Below are positions 13,440 to 20,300 of a stretch of 22,116 bases of DNA, one piece after another; within the stretch, counting starts at the first letter, position 1, and each line of letters begins with the position of its first letter. Source of the DNA: a virus. Location of the stretch: positions 1 through 22,116 of the IMG/VR virus record IMGVR_UViG_3300020213_000513; one strand, 5' to 3'. The notes beneath the pieces were generated by a model. The model was not told the origin of the DNA and made no database searches. It worked only from the letters and a program-made list of their open reading frames with translations. The translations under genes and the position numbers were made by a program.

Positions 13440-14428
13440 GAATTTACGGCCCCACGGATCCAGGCCGCCAGCTCGTCCTTGCGCGCAACGACGTGCGCTT
13501 TGTAAAGCTCGCCGACCTTGGGTGCCAGCTCGGCGCCGATCTGCTCCAGACTGCCAGCACTAGGCGCGAACGCGATCCGTGCGCCCGCCACGAACCTCAA
13601 TCGACCGTGACCAGTGGCGCCCCGTCCGCCCACACGAAAGTTGTTGAGCAAGCACGCCAGCGTGAACGCGAAAGCATCGAACTCAACGTCCGAGTAGGTA
13701 CGCGCCTCGACCCCACACCAGAGCAGCGATCCCTGCACGATTCGCTCATGCGTGCGAGGTAACATCGCCGACTTGCTCTCTTGCTTCGCCTTAGCATCCC
13801 CAGTTTCGTGCGCACGTTCGCTTGTTAGCAGTCGAGCCTCAACGTTGGCGCGCGCCACGTCGCTGAGCAAATGTCGCTTCTCTGGCAGCAGAGACGGATC
13901 CATGCGAACCCGCGTAACCTCCTCCACTGCCGAGCGGCACGACTCAACGTGATATTTCTGAGCATCGAGCCAACCATGGATCCATTGTGGTGCATGGTGA
14001 ATCGTCTCCGTGCAAACAAGGTTACCTTCGTCCACGATGATCTGCCCTGGCAGCGGGCGATTGTCGGTGCAACCACCGAAGAGCGCGAGAGGCGGGAAAA
14101 GCGCTGCTAGCTTGCGATAGCTGTCCAGGTTTATAACCGCGGCGTCACCTTTGCCCGTCACCATGCCGCCCGCAAAGAGCAACCTGAGTGCGCCTTCGCT
14201 CAGCTGCGGATCATCGAGTAGACCTGCTGCGTGGAGCGTCGCGTAAGCCGCCGCCTCGCGGAGCTGGTGGCGAATCGAGTCACCGGAGATATAGGCGACC
14301 ATTACGCGTTGACCGTTCGGTTGAGTGACCTTCTTGCGGCAGAAAATCGAGGCGTTGCCTAAGCTCTCCTGCTGGTGACTTATCGGATCGATGGCCTCGA
14401 CGAGAAACTCGTACCTAGACGTTTGCAT
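13436..14428 (-). CDS. csf2: Csf2-like (Cas7-group) backbone subunit of a type IV CRISPR-Cas complex
   Basis: The start is ATG 14428, preceded by AAGGAG with 7-base spacing; a longer frame from 14452 is less likely. The product is 330 residues. Seen: YISGDSIRHQLREAAAYATL (residues 47-66), equivalent to the 'G.s.RG.LR.aa' element of Csf2/Cas7 proteins; ALRLLFAGGMVTGKGD; LFPPLALFGGCTDNR (about 110-124), the typical 'lf.p..lfGg' motif; and a Gly-rich loop LNNFRVGGRGATGHGRLRF near residue 280. Cas7-type subunits polymerise along the guide RNA. It is the most recognisable member of the cassette. No catalytic role is implied. Confidence 0.8.
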   Translation of the reverse strand: MQTSRYEFLVEAIDPISHQQESLGNASIFCRKKVTQPNGQRVMVAYISGDSIRHQLREAAAYATLHAAGLLDDPQLSEGALRLLFAGGMVTGKGDAAVINLDSYRKLAALFPPLALFGGCTDNRPLPGQIIVDEGNLVCTETIHHAPQWIHGWLDAQKYHVESCRSAVEEVTRVRMDPSLLPEKRHLLSDVARANVEARLLTSERAHETGDAKAKQESKSAMLPRTHERIVQGSLLWCGVEARTYSDVEFDAFAFTLACLLNNFRVGGRGATGHGRLRFVAGARIAFAPSAGSLEQIGAELAPKVGELYKAHVVARKDELAAWIRGAVNS

Positions 14429-14792
14429 TGGCTGACTCCTTGCGCTCTTCAACGATTTGACGAGTCAGCGCCACGAGTAAGCCATGGTCGCGCTCGACTA
14501 GATCCAAAAACTCCGTGTGGGCCTGGTGCTCATCACAAAACCGCACGAGATCAATCAACGCCGAAGAGGCGCCCTTGGGCAGGTTTCCGATCTGGAGGCG
14601 CCGCTGCATCAGGCTTGCCCACTCGCTTGCGCTCGCTGTCTGGCGAGCGGCCGCGCGCATGCGGTTCTCCATTTGCTCCCAATAATTCATTGGCGGGCGG
14701 CCCCCCTGCTCGCTCAGGTATGCGCTTCGCAGCGCGAGCGCCAATTCCACGGCTAGAGTCTCGAGCCTCTTTTTCTGATTGTCTTCGAGCAT
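14415..14792 (-). CDS. cas11: Small helical protein, likely Cas11-like small subunit
   Basis: It lies between the csf1-like and csf2-like genes, where type IV-B loci carry cas11. ATG 14792 follows AGGAGG at short spacing; ATG 14804 (four codons earlier) is the alternative. The product is about 125 residues, all helical by eye (KKRLETLAVELALALRSAYL, then WEQMENRMRAAARQTASASE, LIDLVRFCDEHQAHTEFLDL), with a W/M/R-rich middle. Cas11 subunits line the inner face of the effector and are known for weak sequence conservation, so the call rests on position, size and helicity. Its first 240 bases overlap the C-terminal part of the csf1 frame. Confidence 0.6.
   Translation of the reverse strand: MLEDNQKKRLETLAVELALALRSAYLSEQGGRPPMNYWEQMENRMRAAARQTASASEWASLMQRRLQIGNLPKGASSALIDLVRFCDEHQAHTEFLDLVERDHGLLVALTRQIVEERKESANANV
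14436..14441 (-). promoter_or_regulatory. Ribosome-binding site for the csf2-like gene
   Basis: AAGGAG lies seven bases before ATG 14428, inside the last codons of the cas11-like gene. It selects this start over the upstream in-frame ATG at 14452. Confidence 0.75.
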
Positions 14793-15537
14793 GTTCCTCC
14801 TCATCTCTCTGCGCTAACCAAAGCGCCAACGTAAACCATCCGCCACCGCGACCGGCGCCGTGCTGGGTCTCGAACGCCTCCACCTCAGTGCGCCGCTCCA
14901 TCCACGATCGCTGATAGTAATTTCGCGTAGATATCTCGTCTTTGGTGACACCGGACGTGAGCAGCGTTGTCATCGCGTCCACCAGCGCCGACGACATCGG
15001 CACCTCGATCGTCTGCTCGTCCATGAGCACGAGGCCCGCACGACCTGGACCATTCAAGCGAACGAAAGGCAGGACGTGTTTTTGACCGCTGTCCGCCACT
15101 GCGCAGAACCACGGCGCCGAATGCTCTCGCCCGAGAAACGCCCGGAGCAGCGGCTTCTCGCCCTTACTCGCGTTGAAGTAGCCGCACTCGTCAAAACAGT
15201 GCGAGTAGTTTCGGAAATTACCGCCAAACTTTTTGCCCTCTTTCGCGTCGCGGGTCAGCACCGGAGAAACGCGCGACGTTACGTAGGCACACGCCTCGCA
15301 GATATGGTTGGCCCATGAGCAACGCGCCAATGTCTGAGACGTAAATCCGGGGCCCATCCAGTCCGTGACCAGCAGCCCGCGACCCATCACGCCAGCACAC
15401 AGGTAGCAGCCGCCGACGACTGGGCCGCAACCATCCACGACGGGTGAACCGTGAGCCACCCACGTGAGAATCGACGGCGTCACCATCGCGGATCTGGCCT
15501 CCGAGCGGTCGGCGAAGGCTTGTTTTGCGTTGCTCAT
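14551..15537 (-). CDS. csf1: Csf1-like (zinc-binding, Cas8-like) subunit of a type IV CRISPR-Cas complex
   Basis: The start is ATG 15537, overlapping the stop of the 27-residue micro-ORF (ATGA); the longer frame runs into the DnaB-type gene and is rejected. The product is 328 residues. The N-terminus matches the Csf1 plan: WVAHGSPVVDGCGPVVGGCY with C-x2-C (C44, C47), then FTSQTL...ANHICEACAYVTSRV with a second C-x2-C (C80, C83). The middle (VLPFVRLNGPGRAGLVLMDE) and NYYQRSWMERRTEVEAFET also look folded. The last 85 residues are Arg/Pro/Gly-rich and overlap the cas11-like gene in another frame, suggesting a read-on tail. Csf1 is thought to take the large-subunit place near Csf3. Motif-based call. 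Confidence 0.75.
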   Translation of the reverse strand: MSNAKQAFADRSEARSAMVTPSILTWVAHGSPVVDGCGPVVGGCYLCAGVMGRGLLVTDWMGPGFTSQTLARCSWANHICEACAYVTSRVSPVLTRDAKEGKKFGGNFRNYSHCFDECGYFNASKGEKPLLRAFLGREHSAPWFCAVADSGQKHVLPFVRLNGPGRAGLVLMDEQTIEVPMSSALVDAMTTLLTSGVTKDEISTRNYYQRSWMERRTEVEAFETQHGAGRGGGWFTLALWLAQRDEEEHARRQSEKEARDSSRGIGARAAKRIPERAGGPPANELLGANGEPHARGRSPDSERKRVGKPDAAAPPDRKPAQGRLFGVD

Positions 15538-15617
15538 TGGTCCCACCATCGAGGGTTGCCGCTGTCTTCGGTTTGGGTCGCTGGTCGGTCGTCCTGCGAC
15601 GGAGGCTGGCGCTTCAT
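15534..15617 (-). CDS. PRWW micro-ORF 1 (27 aa)
   Basis: ATG 15617 overlaps the DnaB-type stop (ATGA), and the stop overlaps the csf1 ATG (ATGA). The peptide starts MKRQPPSQDDRPATQTED and ends GNPRWWDQ. The tail resembles that of the 19-residue micro-ORF at 11456-11515. The perfect coupling at both ends is the main support. The CGATGGTGGGA stretch encoding PRWW also supplies a ribosome-binding-like GGTGGGA before csf1. Function unknown. Confidence 0.5.
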   Translation of the reverse strand: MKRQPPSQDDRPATQTEDSGNPRWWDQ

Positions 15618-15639
15618 GATAAATCCGCCCTGTTGTCGA
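15613..15639 (-). repeat. 27-bp direct repeat, copy at the csf1 end of the cassette
   Basis: It is identical to 11429-11455. Here it forms the true end of the DnaB-type gene (codons for DNRADLS and the stop) and the start of the PRWW micro-ORF 1. Recombination between the two copies would remove 4184 bp and join the DnaB-type stop directly to the SF2 helicase ATG in the same ATGA overlap. Confidence 0.95.
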
Positions 15640-16645
15640 AGTCGTCGAAGCTGCCGGCTTGGTCAACGAAAGATTGAAGGCGCTCGGTTTCGGGGTCTTT
15701 GGCCGTGTCAAAGCAGGCCGAGTGCTCGTCCCACGGCATCGGCAGGATGGCGCCGCGTGGCCCGTTCTTGCACTTGTCGATGAACAACGCTCTAGCCCCG
15801 GCCTCAACCAAAAGCTCCGCCCCGCCGCCGTTGCGACTAGCCGCCATCATGTCTTTCTCTGGCTTGAAGCCGAGCAAAACCACCTCGGCCGCGTTACTCA
15901 CGTCGCGACTCTCTCGGATCGAGTGCTTATCGGGAATCGGCTTTCCCTTTTCGATCGTGATCTGGCTGAAGATAATCCCGGTCTTGTCCGCGCTCTTCGT
16001 GATGTCCGTCAGCGTGCGCGCGATGTACGTGACCTGGTTGCGCCGATCCTGCTGGGGCTTCTCGTTGTCGAAGGCTTGCAAGTAATCGAACGCCACCAGA
16101 TCGATCGCTTGCTCGCGGATGATCTGTTTGACGTGGCGGGCTACCCATTCGACGCCTCGACCGCGCGCGTCTAGAAAGACCGGCGCGTCCTGCGCTTCGC
16201 TCTCGACGGTTAGCATCTTCTGCCGCTCCTCGGGGCTGACCTGCTTGCGGCGCAAAGCGTTGGCGCTAATTCGCGAGCGACGCAGCATGAGCCGGTCACC
16301 GTAGATTTTCTCGGAGTCCTCGGCAGACACGATGAGCACGCGGCGGCCGGCCTTGATGTTCTCGTCCGCCACCATCACCAGCCAAGAGCTTTTACCCCAG
16401 CTCGTGTCGGCGCCGAACACCCAGACGAAACCCGGCATCATGCCGCCCGTGATCTCGTCCAGCCTATGGTTGCCCGTCGTGACGGTTACGCGCGAGCGCT
16501 TGTCGTCGGCAGCAATGCGCGCGCCACGGAGCAAGTCTTGGACGGTGAGCACGCGCGGCGCGTCGCTCGGGATGGCTTTGGTGTCGGCGGCCGGGTCGCT
16601 CGGCAGCTTGCCGGCTTGATGCTTGTCGTTTTCGTCGAAGCTCAC
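15614..16645 (-). CDS. DnaB-type replicative helicase (RecA-like domain only)
   Basis: A 343-residue protein with a RecA-fold core: Walker A FGADTSWGKSSWL (residues 77-89), RVLIVSAEDSEKIYGDRLML (102-121), Walker B IDLVAFDYLQ (181-190) and GIIFSQITIEKGK, the order seen in DnaB C-terminal domains. It lacks the usual DnaB N-terminal domain and is shorter than cellular DnaB (about 450), as in several phage helicases. It starts with GTG 16645 overlapping the primase stop (GTGA). With the primase and loader upstream it forms the phage replication module. Its last codons are the 27-bp repeat. Confidence 0.85.
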   Translation of the reverse strand: MSFDENDKHQAGKLPSDPAADTKAIPSDAPRVLTVQDLLRGARIAADDKRSRVTVTTGNHRLDEITGGMMPGFVWVFGADTSWGKSSWLVMVADENIKAGRRVLIVSAEDSEKIYGDRLMLRRSRISANALRRKQVSPEERQKMLTVESEAQDAPVFLDARGRGVEWVARHVKQIIREQAIDLVAFDYLQAFDNEKPQQDRRNQVTYIARTLTDITKSADKTGIIFSQITIEKGKPIPDKHSIRESRDVSNAAEVVLLGFKPEKDMMAASRNGGGAELLVEAGARALFIDKCKNGPRGAILPMPWDEHSACFDTAKDPETERLQSFVDQAGSFDDFDNRADLS

Positions 16646-17652
16646 GCTGCCTCGCTTCTGCGCACCACGGCGCGTGTCTTCACGGTCTTGATCACGTCCG
16701 CCGCGTACTTGTCTCCGGCCTGATCGTTGTGCGTTCGAACGATGACTTCGGATCCCAATGGCACCCGGCGCGCGAAGTCTTCTGACCAGCTACCCGACAT
16801 GATGCCCAGTACAGCCAATGAAGGCCACGCGATCGCGCACGTCACGAAGTCAGGCTCTCCTTCGACGACCACGACGACACGAGGCGCCACGCGGTCGCCC
16901 GCCAGCATCTCCTGCGCTCGCTTGTTCGCCAGCACGAGCCCGTCGGCGCGATGCCCAGCCGGCGGCAGGCGCTTGGCCGGCGCGTCACCCTCGACCCTCC
17001 AAGACCGAACGCTTCGGCATGCGCCGGCAGCGTCGAACACCCGAGCAATCATGCGATGCCCGGACTGGGTCCAAGGCTTCCCGCGGTACCGAGCCCAGGC
17101 CGGCAACGTCGCCCCGTCCGGCAGGGCCCGCAGAAGCCCCAGGCTGGCCGCTAGGCGCGCGTCGAGCTTCCGGCCGACGAGATGCCCACCCGAGGCCGGG
17201 TCGTCGAGCACAGAGCCAGCCATGGCCCACAGCGCCGCCACCTCGGCCGCCGGCGGATAGTCCCGTTCCGGTCCGGGCTCTGGCAAGTCGGGCAACGGAC
17301 GCGGCGTGTAGGGCTTCCGGTCGTTGATCTCATCGACCACCTGGGTCAAGCCGGCGAGCTCAGCGGCAGCGAGCAGGACCTCCCGGAAGTCGGTCCGGAT
17401 GTCCAGGTCGTGGACGGTTGCCACGAGCGTGAGCACATCGCCGGTGGCCTGGCACCCGAAGCACCGGAAGCGCAAGGTCCCGTCCCGGCCGACGGTCACG
17501 CTGCAACTCGGGTTGCGTTCGGGCTGCGCCGGGCAGCAAATCGTCACGCCGGACGGCTGCCGCGTCGAGCCCTTGAGCAGGCCAAGCCGGTCGCAAACCC
17601 GGAGCGGGTCCACGAGTGTTCGACGGATCTCGGCGGCGTAGTCGGGCCTCAC
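16642..17652 (-). CDS. DnaG-type primase
   Basis: The start is GTG 17652, overlapping the stop of the loader gene (GTGA), giving 336 residues; a TTG at 17685 inside the upstream gene is less likely. The N-terminus has a CHC2-type zinc region (TICCPAQPERNPSCSV, then LRFRCFGCQATGDVLTLV), followed by a linker and a TOPRIM-like segment RVVVVVEGEPDFVTCAIAW with a later HNDQAGDKYA. Primases make RNA primers for lagging-strand synthesis. The position next to a DnaB-type helicase agrees. Confidence 0.85.
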   Translation of the reverse strand: MRPDYAAEIRRTLVDPLRVCDRLGLLKGSTRQPSGVTICCPAQPERNPSCSVTVGRDGTLRFRCFGCQATGDVLTLVATVHDLDIRTDFREVLLAAAELAGLTQVVDEINDRKPYTPRPLPDLPEPGPERDYPPAAEVAALWAMAGSVLDDPASGGHLVGRKLDARLAASLGLLRALPDGATLPAWARYRGKPWTQSGHRMIARVFDAAGACRSVRSWRVEGDAPAKRLPPAGHRADGLVLANKRAQEMLAGDRVAPRVVVVVEGEPDFVTCAIAWPSLAVLGIMSGSWSEDFARRVPLGSEVIVRTHNDQAGDKYAADVIKTVKTRAVVRRSEAA

Positions 17653-18410
17653 GCCGAAACCAGCTTTCCGGTCGTCGAGTCCCAAACCATCGGGCTCTGA
17701 CCATTACTCGGCGGCTTCGAGATGTCGGCCCGGCGAAGCCAAGTGCGCCAAGTCGCGTGCTCATCGGTTCGCCAATCCTTGAATTCCCAGTCCCGGATTT
17801 TTTCTTCTTCGAGCTTCAAGTCAACGCCACGCTCCGCGTGCTTCAGACCGTCCTCGGGATTCGGCACCCAGTCCGCGGGGATCCGTTTCCAACGTCTGGG
17901 GCGGGCGGTCGCGGCGCCAGCCTCTCTCTCTCTCCCTTCCTCTCCCTTCCTATCCCTAAGAGGCGTGGGAATGTCGCGAGCCCTCGCGAATGTCCCGCTT
18001 TCATTCTCAGAATCCCAGGAATTATTCTCGGAAACAATATCCTTTGGTCTCGCGGGCTTAGGCTTCCTCTGTTTTTTCTTATCTTCCGCAGGCGGAGCCG
18101 GGATAACGGCCCTGCTGGGCTTGTCTACGCGCTGATGTTTGCTCCAATTTCGAATTGAGAAGTACTGTTGACCCTCTACGTCGTAAAGTATGACGTATCG
18201 GAGTAGGCGGAGTTCTTCTAAGGCTTTCGCCGAAAGCTCGGGAATTATTCCTGGGAATACGCGAGACGCCAAAAGAGTAGGGTGAGCTCGGCCGTTTCCG
18301 TAGTCGTCGGCCATGACGATTAGGGCAACGGAAAGCACTCGCGCTTCGAGGGAGGCGAGGGCTAGCTCGTCCTCGAGCCATTCGGGTTTGATTGAGCGGA
18401 TGCGGCTCAC
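17649..18410 (-). CDS. DnaD-like replication initiator / helicase loader
   Basis: A 253-residue protein. The N-terminal 100 residues (MSRIRSIKPEWLEDELALAS, then LIVMADDYGNGRAHPTLLAS, then YFSIRNWSKHQRVDKPSRA) are the well-known winged-helix start of phage replication proteins. A Lys/Arg/Glu-rich linker follows, partly encoded by a GA-rich tract (17922-17957). The C-terminus (RIPADWVPNPEDGLKHAERG, then WRTDEHATWRTWLRRADISK) is the conserved tail of this group. It is followed by the primase with a GTGA overlap. A role at the phage origin or in loading the helicase is inferred from the family. Confidence 0.8.
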   Translation of the reverse strand: MSRIRSIKPEWLEDELALASLEARVLSVALIVMADDYGNGRAHPTLLASRVFPGIIPELSAKALEELRLLRYVILYDVEGQQYFSIRNWSKHQRVDKPSRAVIPAPPAEDKKKQRKPKPARPKDIVSENNSWDSENESGTFARARDIPTPLRDRKGEEGREREAGAATARPRRWKRIPADWVPNPEDGLKHAERGVDLKLEEEKIRDWEFKDWRTDEHATWRTWLRRADISKPPSNGQSPMVWDSTTGKLVSA

Positions 18411-18994
18411 TGAAATCTCCAGGTAACAGAGTGCCCAGTGGCCTCTTTTATGATCGGGTCATCGAACGAGTAGGACTTGTCGTCCGTCTCGCACCGCTCT
18501 TGTGGACACACGCGGCCACCGCGTCCGTCGAATTCGATCCCGAACCTTCCGCACATTGGGCACTTGCACCATAGATAGTGGTGATCGCCGGCCACGTATC
18601 CGCTTGGGTTCTCGTACCAGTTCCAATCATGACCGCTGTCTTGTTCGTCAGGTGATCCGGCGAAGATCACAAGACGATGAGTTTCTTGAAATTCAGAGCA
18701 GCGCTTTGCGTCGCGCGAGCCAGCGTCCTTGCCCCACGGATCAAAGCCAAGAGGCTTTATCTCTAACCACCTGTTTAGATCCGGAAGCCAGAAGTCGGGA
18801 ACGTATCGCCCGCTCTCAAGCTCGAAGCCTTCGTATTCGTAGTACCAGCGCACATCGAGCACATCCATGAAAACAGCCCAGCGCGCCTCGAGTCGGCTTC
18901 GGAAAGTTTGGGCACGATAGAAAGTAGGTATCGAAAAACCGTTGTACTTCCCGACCTGCGGGATGTCGCTTTTGGGCTGAATAATACGGCTCAT
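18407..18994 (-). CDS. PD-(D/E)xK-like nuclease-fold protein with zinc site
   Basis: A 195-residue protein overlapping the loader gene as ATGA. Residues 29-80 (QTFRSRLEARWAVFMDVLDV, then FELESGRYVPDFWLPDLNRW, then LEIKP) fit the phage PD-(D/E)xK layout, with E36, D67 and E78-x-K80. Other phage proteins with 'FRSRLEARWA.F...L' are annotated as endonuclease-like. The C-terminal part has CKCPMCG...CPQERC, a likely zinc ribbon. Possible roles are in recombination, host DNA breakdown or replication. Whether the catalytic set is complete is not tested. Confidence 0.72.
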   Translation of the reverse strand: MSRIIQPKSDIPQVGKYNGFSIPTFYRAQTFRSRLEARWAVFMDVLDVRWYYEYEGFELESGRYVPDFWLPDLNRWLEIKPLGFDPWGKDAGSRDAKRCSEFQETHRLVIFAGSPDEQDSGHDWNWYENPSGYVAGDHHYLWCKCPMCGRFGIEFDGRGGRVCPQERCETDDKSYSFDDPIIKEATGHSVTWRFQ

Positions 18995-19128
18995 CGAAAC
19001 CTCTCTTGCCGGCTCGCGCCGACGTGATTAAACTTGAGGCATCGCGCTGAAACGCGATCCGCGGCTCGTGCGTGTGGTAGCGCAGCGAGCCGCAATATTT
19101 CCCTACTACAGGCGTGGGCGGCAGTCAC
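18991..19128 (-). CDS. Small protein (45 aa), unknown
   Basis: GTG 19128 overlaps the upstream stop (GTGA) and the stop overlaps the next ATG (ATGA), so it fits its gap exactly. The product starts MTAAHACSREILRLAALPHA and ends HVGASRQERFR; it is basic and partly helical. The DNA holds two inverted repeats (listed separately). The fit between neighbours is the main support. Confidence 0.45.
   Translation of the reverse strand: MTAAHACSREILRLAALPHARAADRVSARCLKFNHVGASRQERFR
19041..19093. repeat. Two adjacent inverted repeats inside the 45-codon gene
   Basis: ATCGCG (19041-19046) pairs with CGCGAT (19053-19058) around a 6-base loop. GCGGCTCG (19061-19068) pairs with CGAGCCGC (19086-19093) around a 17-base loop. 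No T-run follows on either strand, so they are not typical terminators. They could be an RNA structure controlling coupling, or an operator. Chance is possible in GC-rich DNA. Confidence 0.5.
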
Positions 19129-19430
19129 GTTAAACCCGCCGCCCGCCCCTTGCATGCCGAACAAGTGACCGCTGTTCCATCGACCAGCGCCTTGCGTAGC
19201 GTCGTGCGCGACCGACAGAACTGCTCGCCACATGCGCAACGGCACGTCATTGCGTAGCGGCGCCAGACGGAGAGCACGACAGCCCCGCCAATGACCGAGC
19301 CCACGCCGACAGACGGAGCTCGCTGTTTGGGCTCCGGCTCGTGGTAACCGCCGTCACACGTCACGCATGCGACTGTTTTTCTATAAAATCCATGCTCGCA
19401 GCGCGGGGTTCCGTTCTCTCGAAGCGCCAT
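19125..19430 (-). CDS. Zinc-binding phage protein (101 aa)
   Basis: ATG 19430 overlaps the nuclease stop (TGATG) with GGGGGA upstream; a start at 19451 is the alternative. The N-terminal part has CEHGFYRKTVACVTC. The C-terminal part (TCRCACGEQFCRSRTTLRKA, then GTAVTCSACKG) is a zinc ribbon in which C-x-C-x-C is followed by a helix and C-x2-C. The 78-residue protein at 20064-20300 has the same ribbon plan. Function unknown, possibly nucleic-acid binding. Confidence 0.65.
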   Translation of the reverse strand: MALRENGTPRCEHGFYRKTVACVTCDGGYHEPEPKQRAPSVGVGSVIGGAVVLSVWRRYAMTCRCACGEQFCRSRTTLRKALVDGTAVTCSACKGRAAGLT

Positions 19431-19849
19431 CACTTTCCCCCAATCCGCCACCGCATAACGGCTGCTAGCGCTTCGGCGATTGACCGCACTACGTCGTAGC
19501 GGACTCCCTCGAGCTCGGCTTGTTCTTGCCAGGCCTTCTGACTCGGCAGTTGCTTACCGGTCTGGGATTTTACTTCCAGGCCTGCGAGCATCCCGATTCG
19601 TTCGGGGCACCCGGCTCCGATATCGGCGTAGATCGGGACCACTAGCAGGATGTCCGGGGTGCCTGCTGGTGCTCCACGAATGACTCGACGCGCGCTCGAG
19701 CCCGACGCGCCGATGACCTGGGTGCCTGAATTGGCACGCCAAGCGAACACGCCTTTGATGTGCAAGGCCTTCAGAATCGCCGTTACAAGTTGGCTTTCGC
19801 TGACTGCGCGGCGCGGCTTGCGAAGGGCGGTCACGGCTTCTCTTTCCAT
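19430..19849 (-). CDS. VRR-NUC domain nuclease
   Basis: The start at ATG 19849 gives 139 residues; the longer frame overlaps the upstream gene too far. The VRR-NUC pattern is clear: SESQLVTAILKAL (E18), a central RRVIRGAPAGTPDILLVVP (D66), and LAGLEVKSQTGKQLPSQKAW with E92-x-K94 and the following Q. VRR-NUC proteins are small PD-(D/E)xK nucleases, often resolving or trimming branched DNA, and are common in phage replication modules. The start overlaps the preceding gene by 19 bases. Confidence 0.85.
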   Translation of the reverse strand: MEREAVTALRKPRRAVSESQLVTAILKALHIKGVFAWRANSGTQVIGASGSSARRVIRGAPAGTPDILLVVPIYADIGAGCPERIGMLAGLEVKSQTGKQLPSQKAWQEQAELEGVRYDVVRSIAEALAAVMRWRIGGK

Positions 19850-20067
19850 TCGGTTACGCCGGACAGACGGATAAACTCGGACGCTATCAACGTTGCTACG
19901 TCTTGCTCTTTGGCCTGTCGCGAGCACGTTAGAATCAGTACGCAGTCCGGTCCGCTGGAGGAAAACTGCAGACGAAACACGTCGTGTCCGCACGCCTCAG
20001 ACAGAGCCTCGAGGCACTGTCGCAGACGTGCCGTGTCCTCGCGTTTGATGGGTCGCGCTTTTTTCAA
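19831..20067 (-). CDS. Hypothetical protein (78 aa), TTG start
   Basis: TTG 20067 overlaps the upstream stop (TTGA) and follows AGGGA, which selects it over the longer frame inside the upstream gene. The product (MKKARPIKREDTARLRQCLE, then HDVFRLQFSSSGPDCVLILT, then DVATLIASEFIRLSGV) has a helix-strand-strand-helix look. No family recognised. Confidence 0.6.
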   Translation of the reverse strand: MKKARPIKREDTARLRQCLEALSEACGHDVFRLQFSSSGPDCVLILTCSRQAKEQDVATLIASEFIRLSGVTEWKEKP

Positions 20068-20300
20068 AATTCCCTCGCCACCTGTCGCCCGCTCTTGAGC
20101 GCCTTGGCGCACGACTCGCACGCCGGTGTTCGGCCGAGCTTCACCGATTTGCGCACATCCTTGGCTTTTCGTGTCACCTGGACGCCGCAACGGCAGCTGA
20201 ACAGCCAGTGCGTAGCGTCGCCAGCGCACGCACGGATAGGCGTTAGCCAGCCCTGAATGCCGATTGGTGCCACCGCTTGTTTGCTAGGTAGACAAATCAC
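20064..20300 (-). CDS. Zinc-ribbon protein (78 aa), GTG start
   Basis: GTG 20300 overlaps the upstream stop (GTGA) with GGAGGGCGGA before it. The C-terminal half, FSCRCGVQVTRKAKDVRKSV, then TPACESCAKALKSGR, is a C-x-C...C-x2-C ribbon similar in plan to the 101-residue protein at 19125-19430. The N-terminal part starts MICLPSKQAVAPIGIQGWL. Function unknown. Confidence 0.62.
   Translation of the reverse strand: MICLPSKQAVAPIGIQGWLTPIRACAGDATHWLFSCRCGVQVTRKAKDVRKSVKLGRTPACESCAKALKSGRQVAREF

Noticed and set aside
14375-14914. Plus-strand 179-codon ORF over the cas11/csf region
   Set aside because: It is antisense to three supported genes with low-complexity composition.
15538-15807. N-terminal extension of the csf1-like frame
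   Set aside because: It lies inside the DnaB-type gene and the micro-ORF; the ATG at 15537 has a precise ATGA overlap and gives the typical Csf1 start.
17922-17957. CT/GA tract as a phase-variable switch
   Set aside because: The dinucleotide run is only about six units and encodes a normal charged linker of the replication protein; slippage is possible but nothing supports a switch.
19000-19110. tRNA gene near the inverted repeats
   Set aside because: No T-arm GTTCGA-type motif or full cloverleaf can be drawn; the stems do not have tRNA spacing. No tRNA was found elsewhere in the window.
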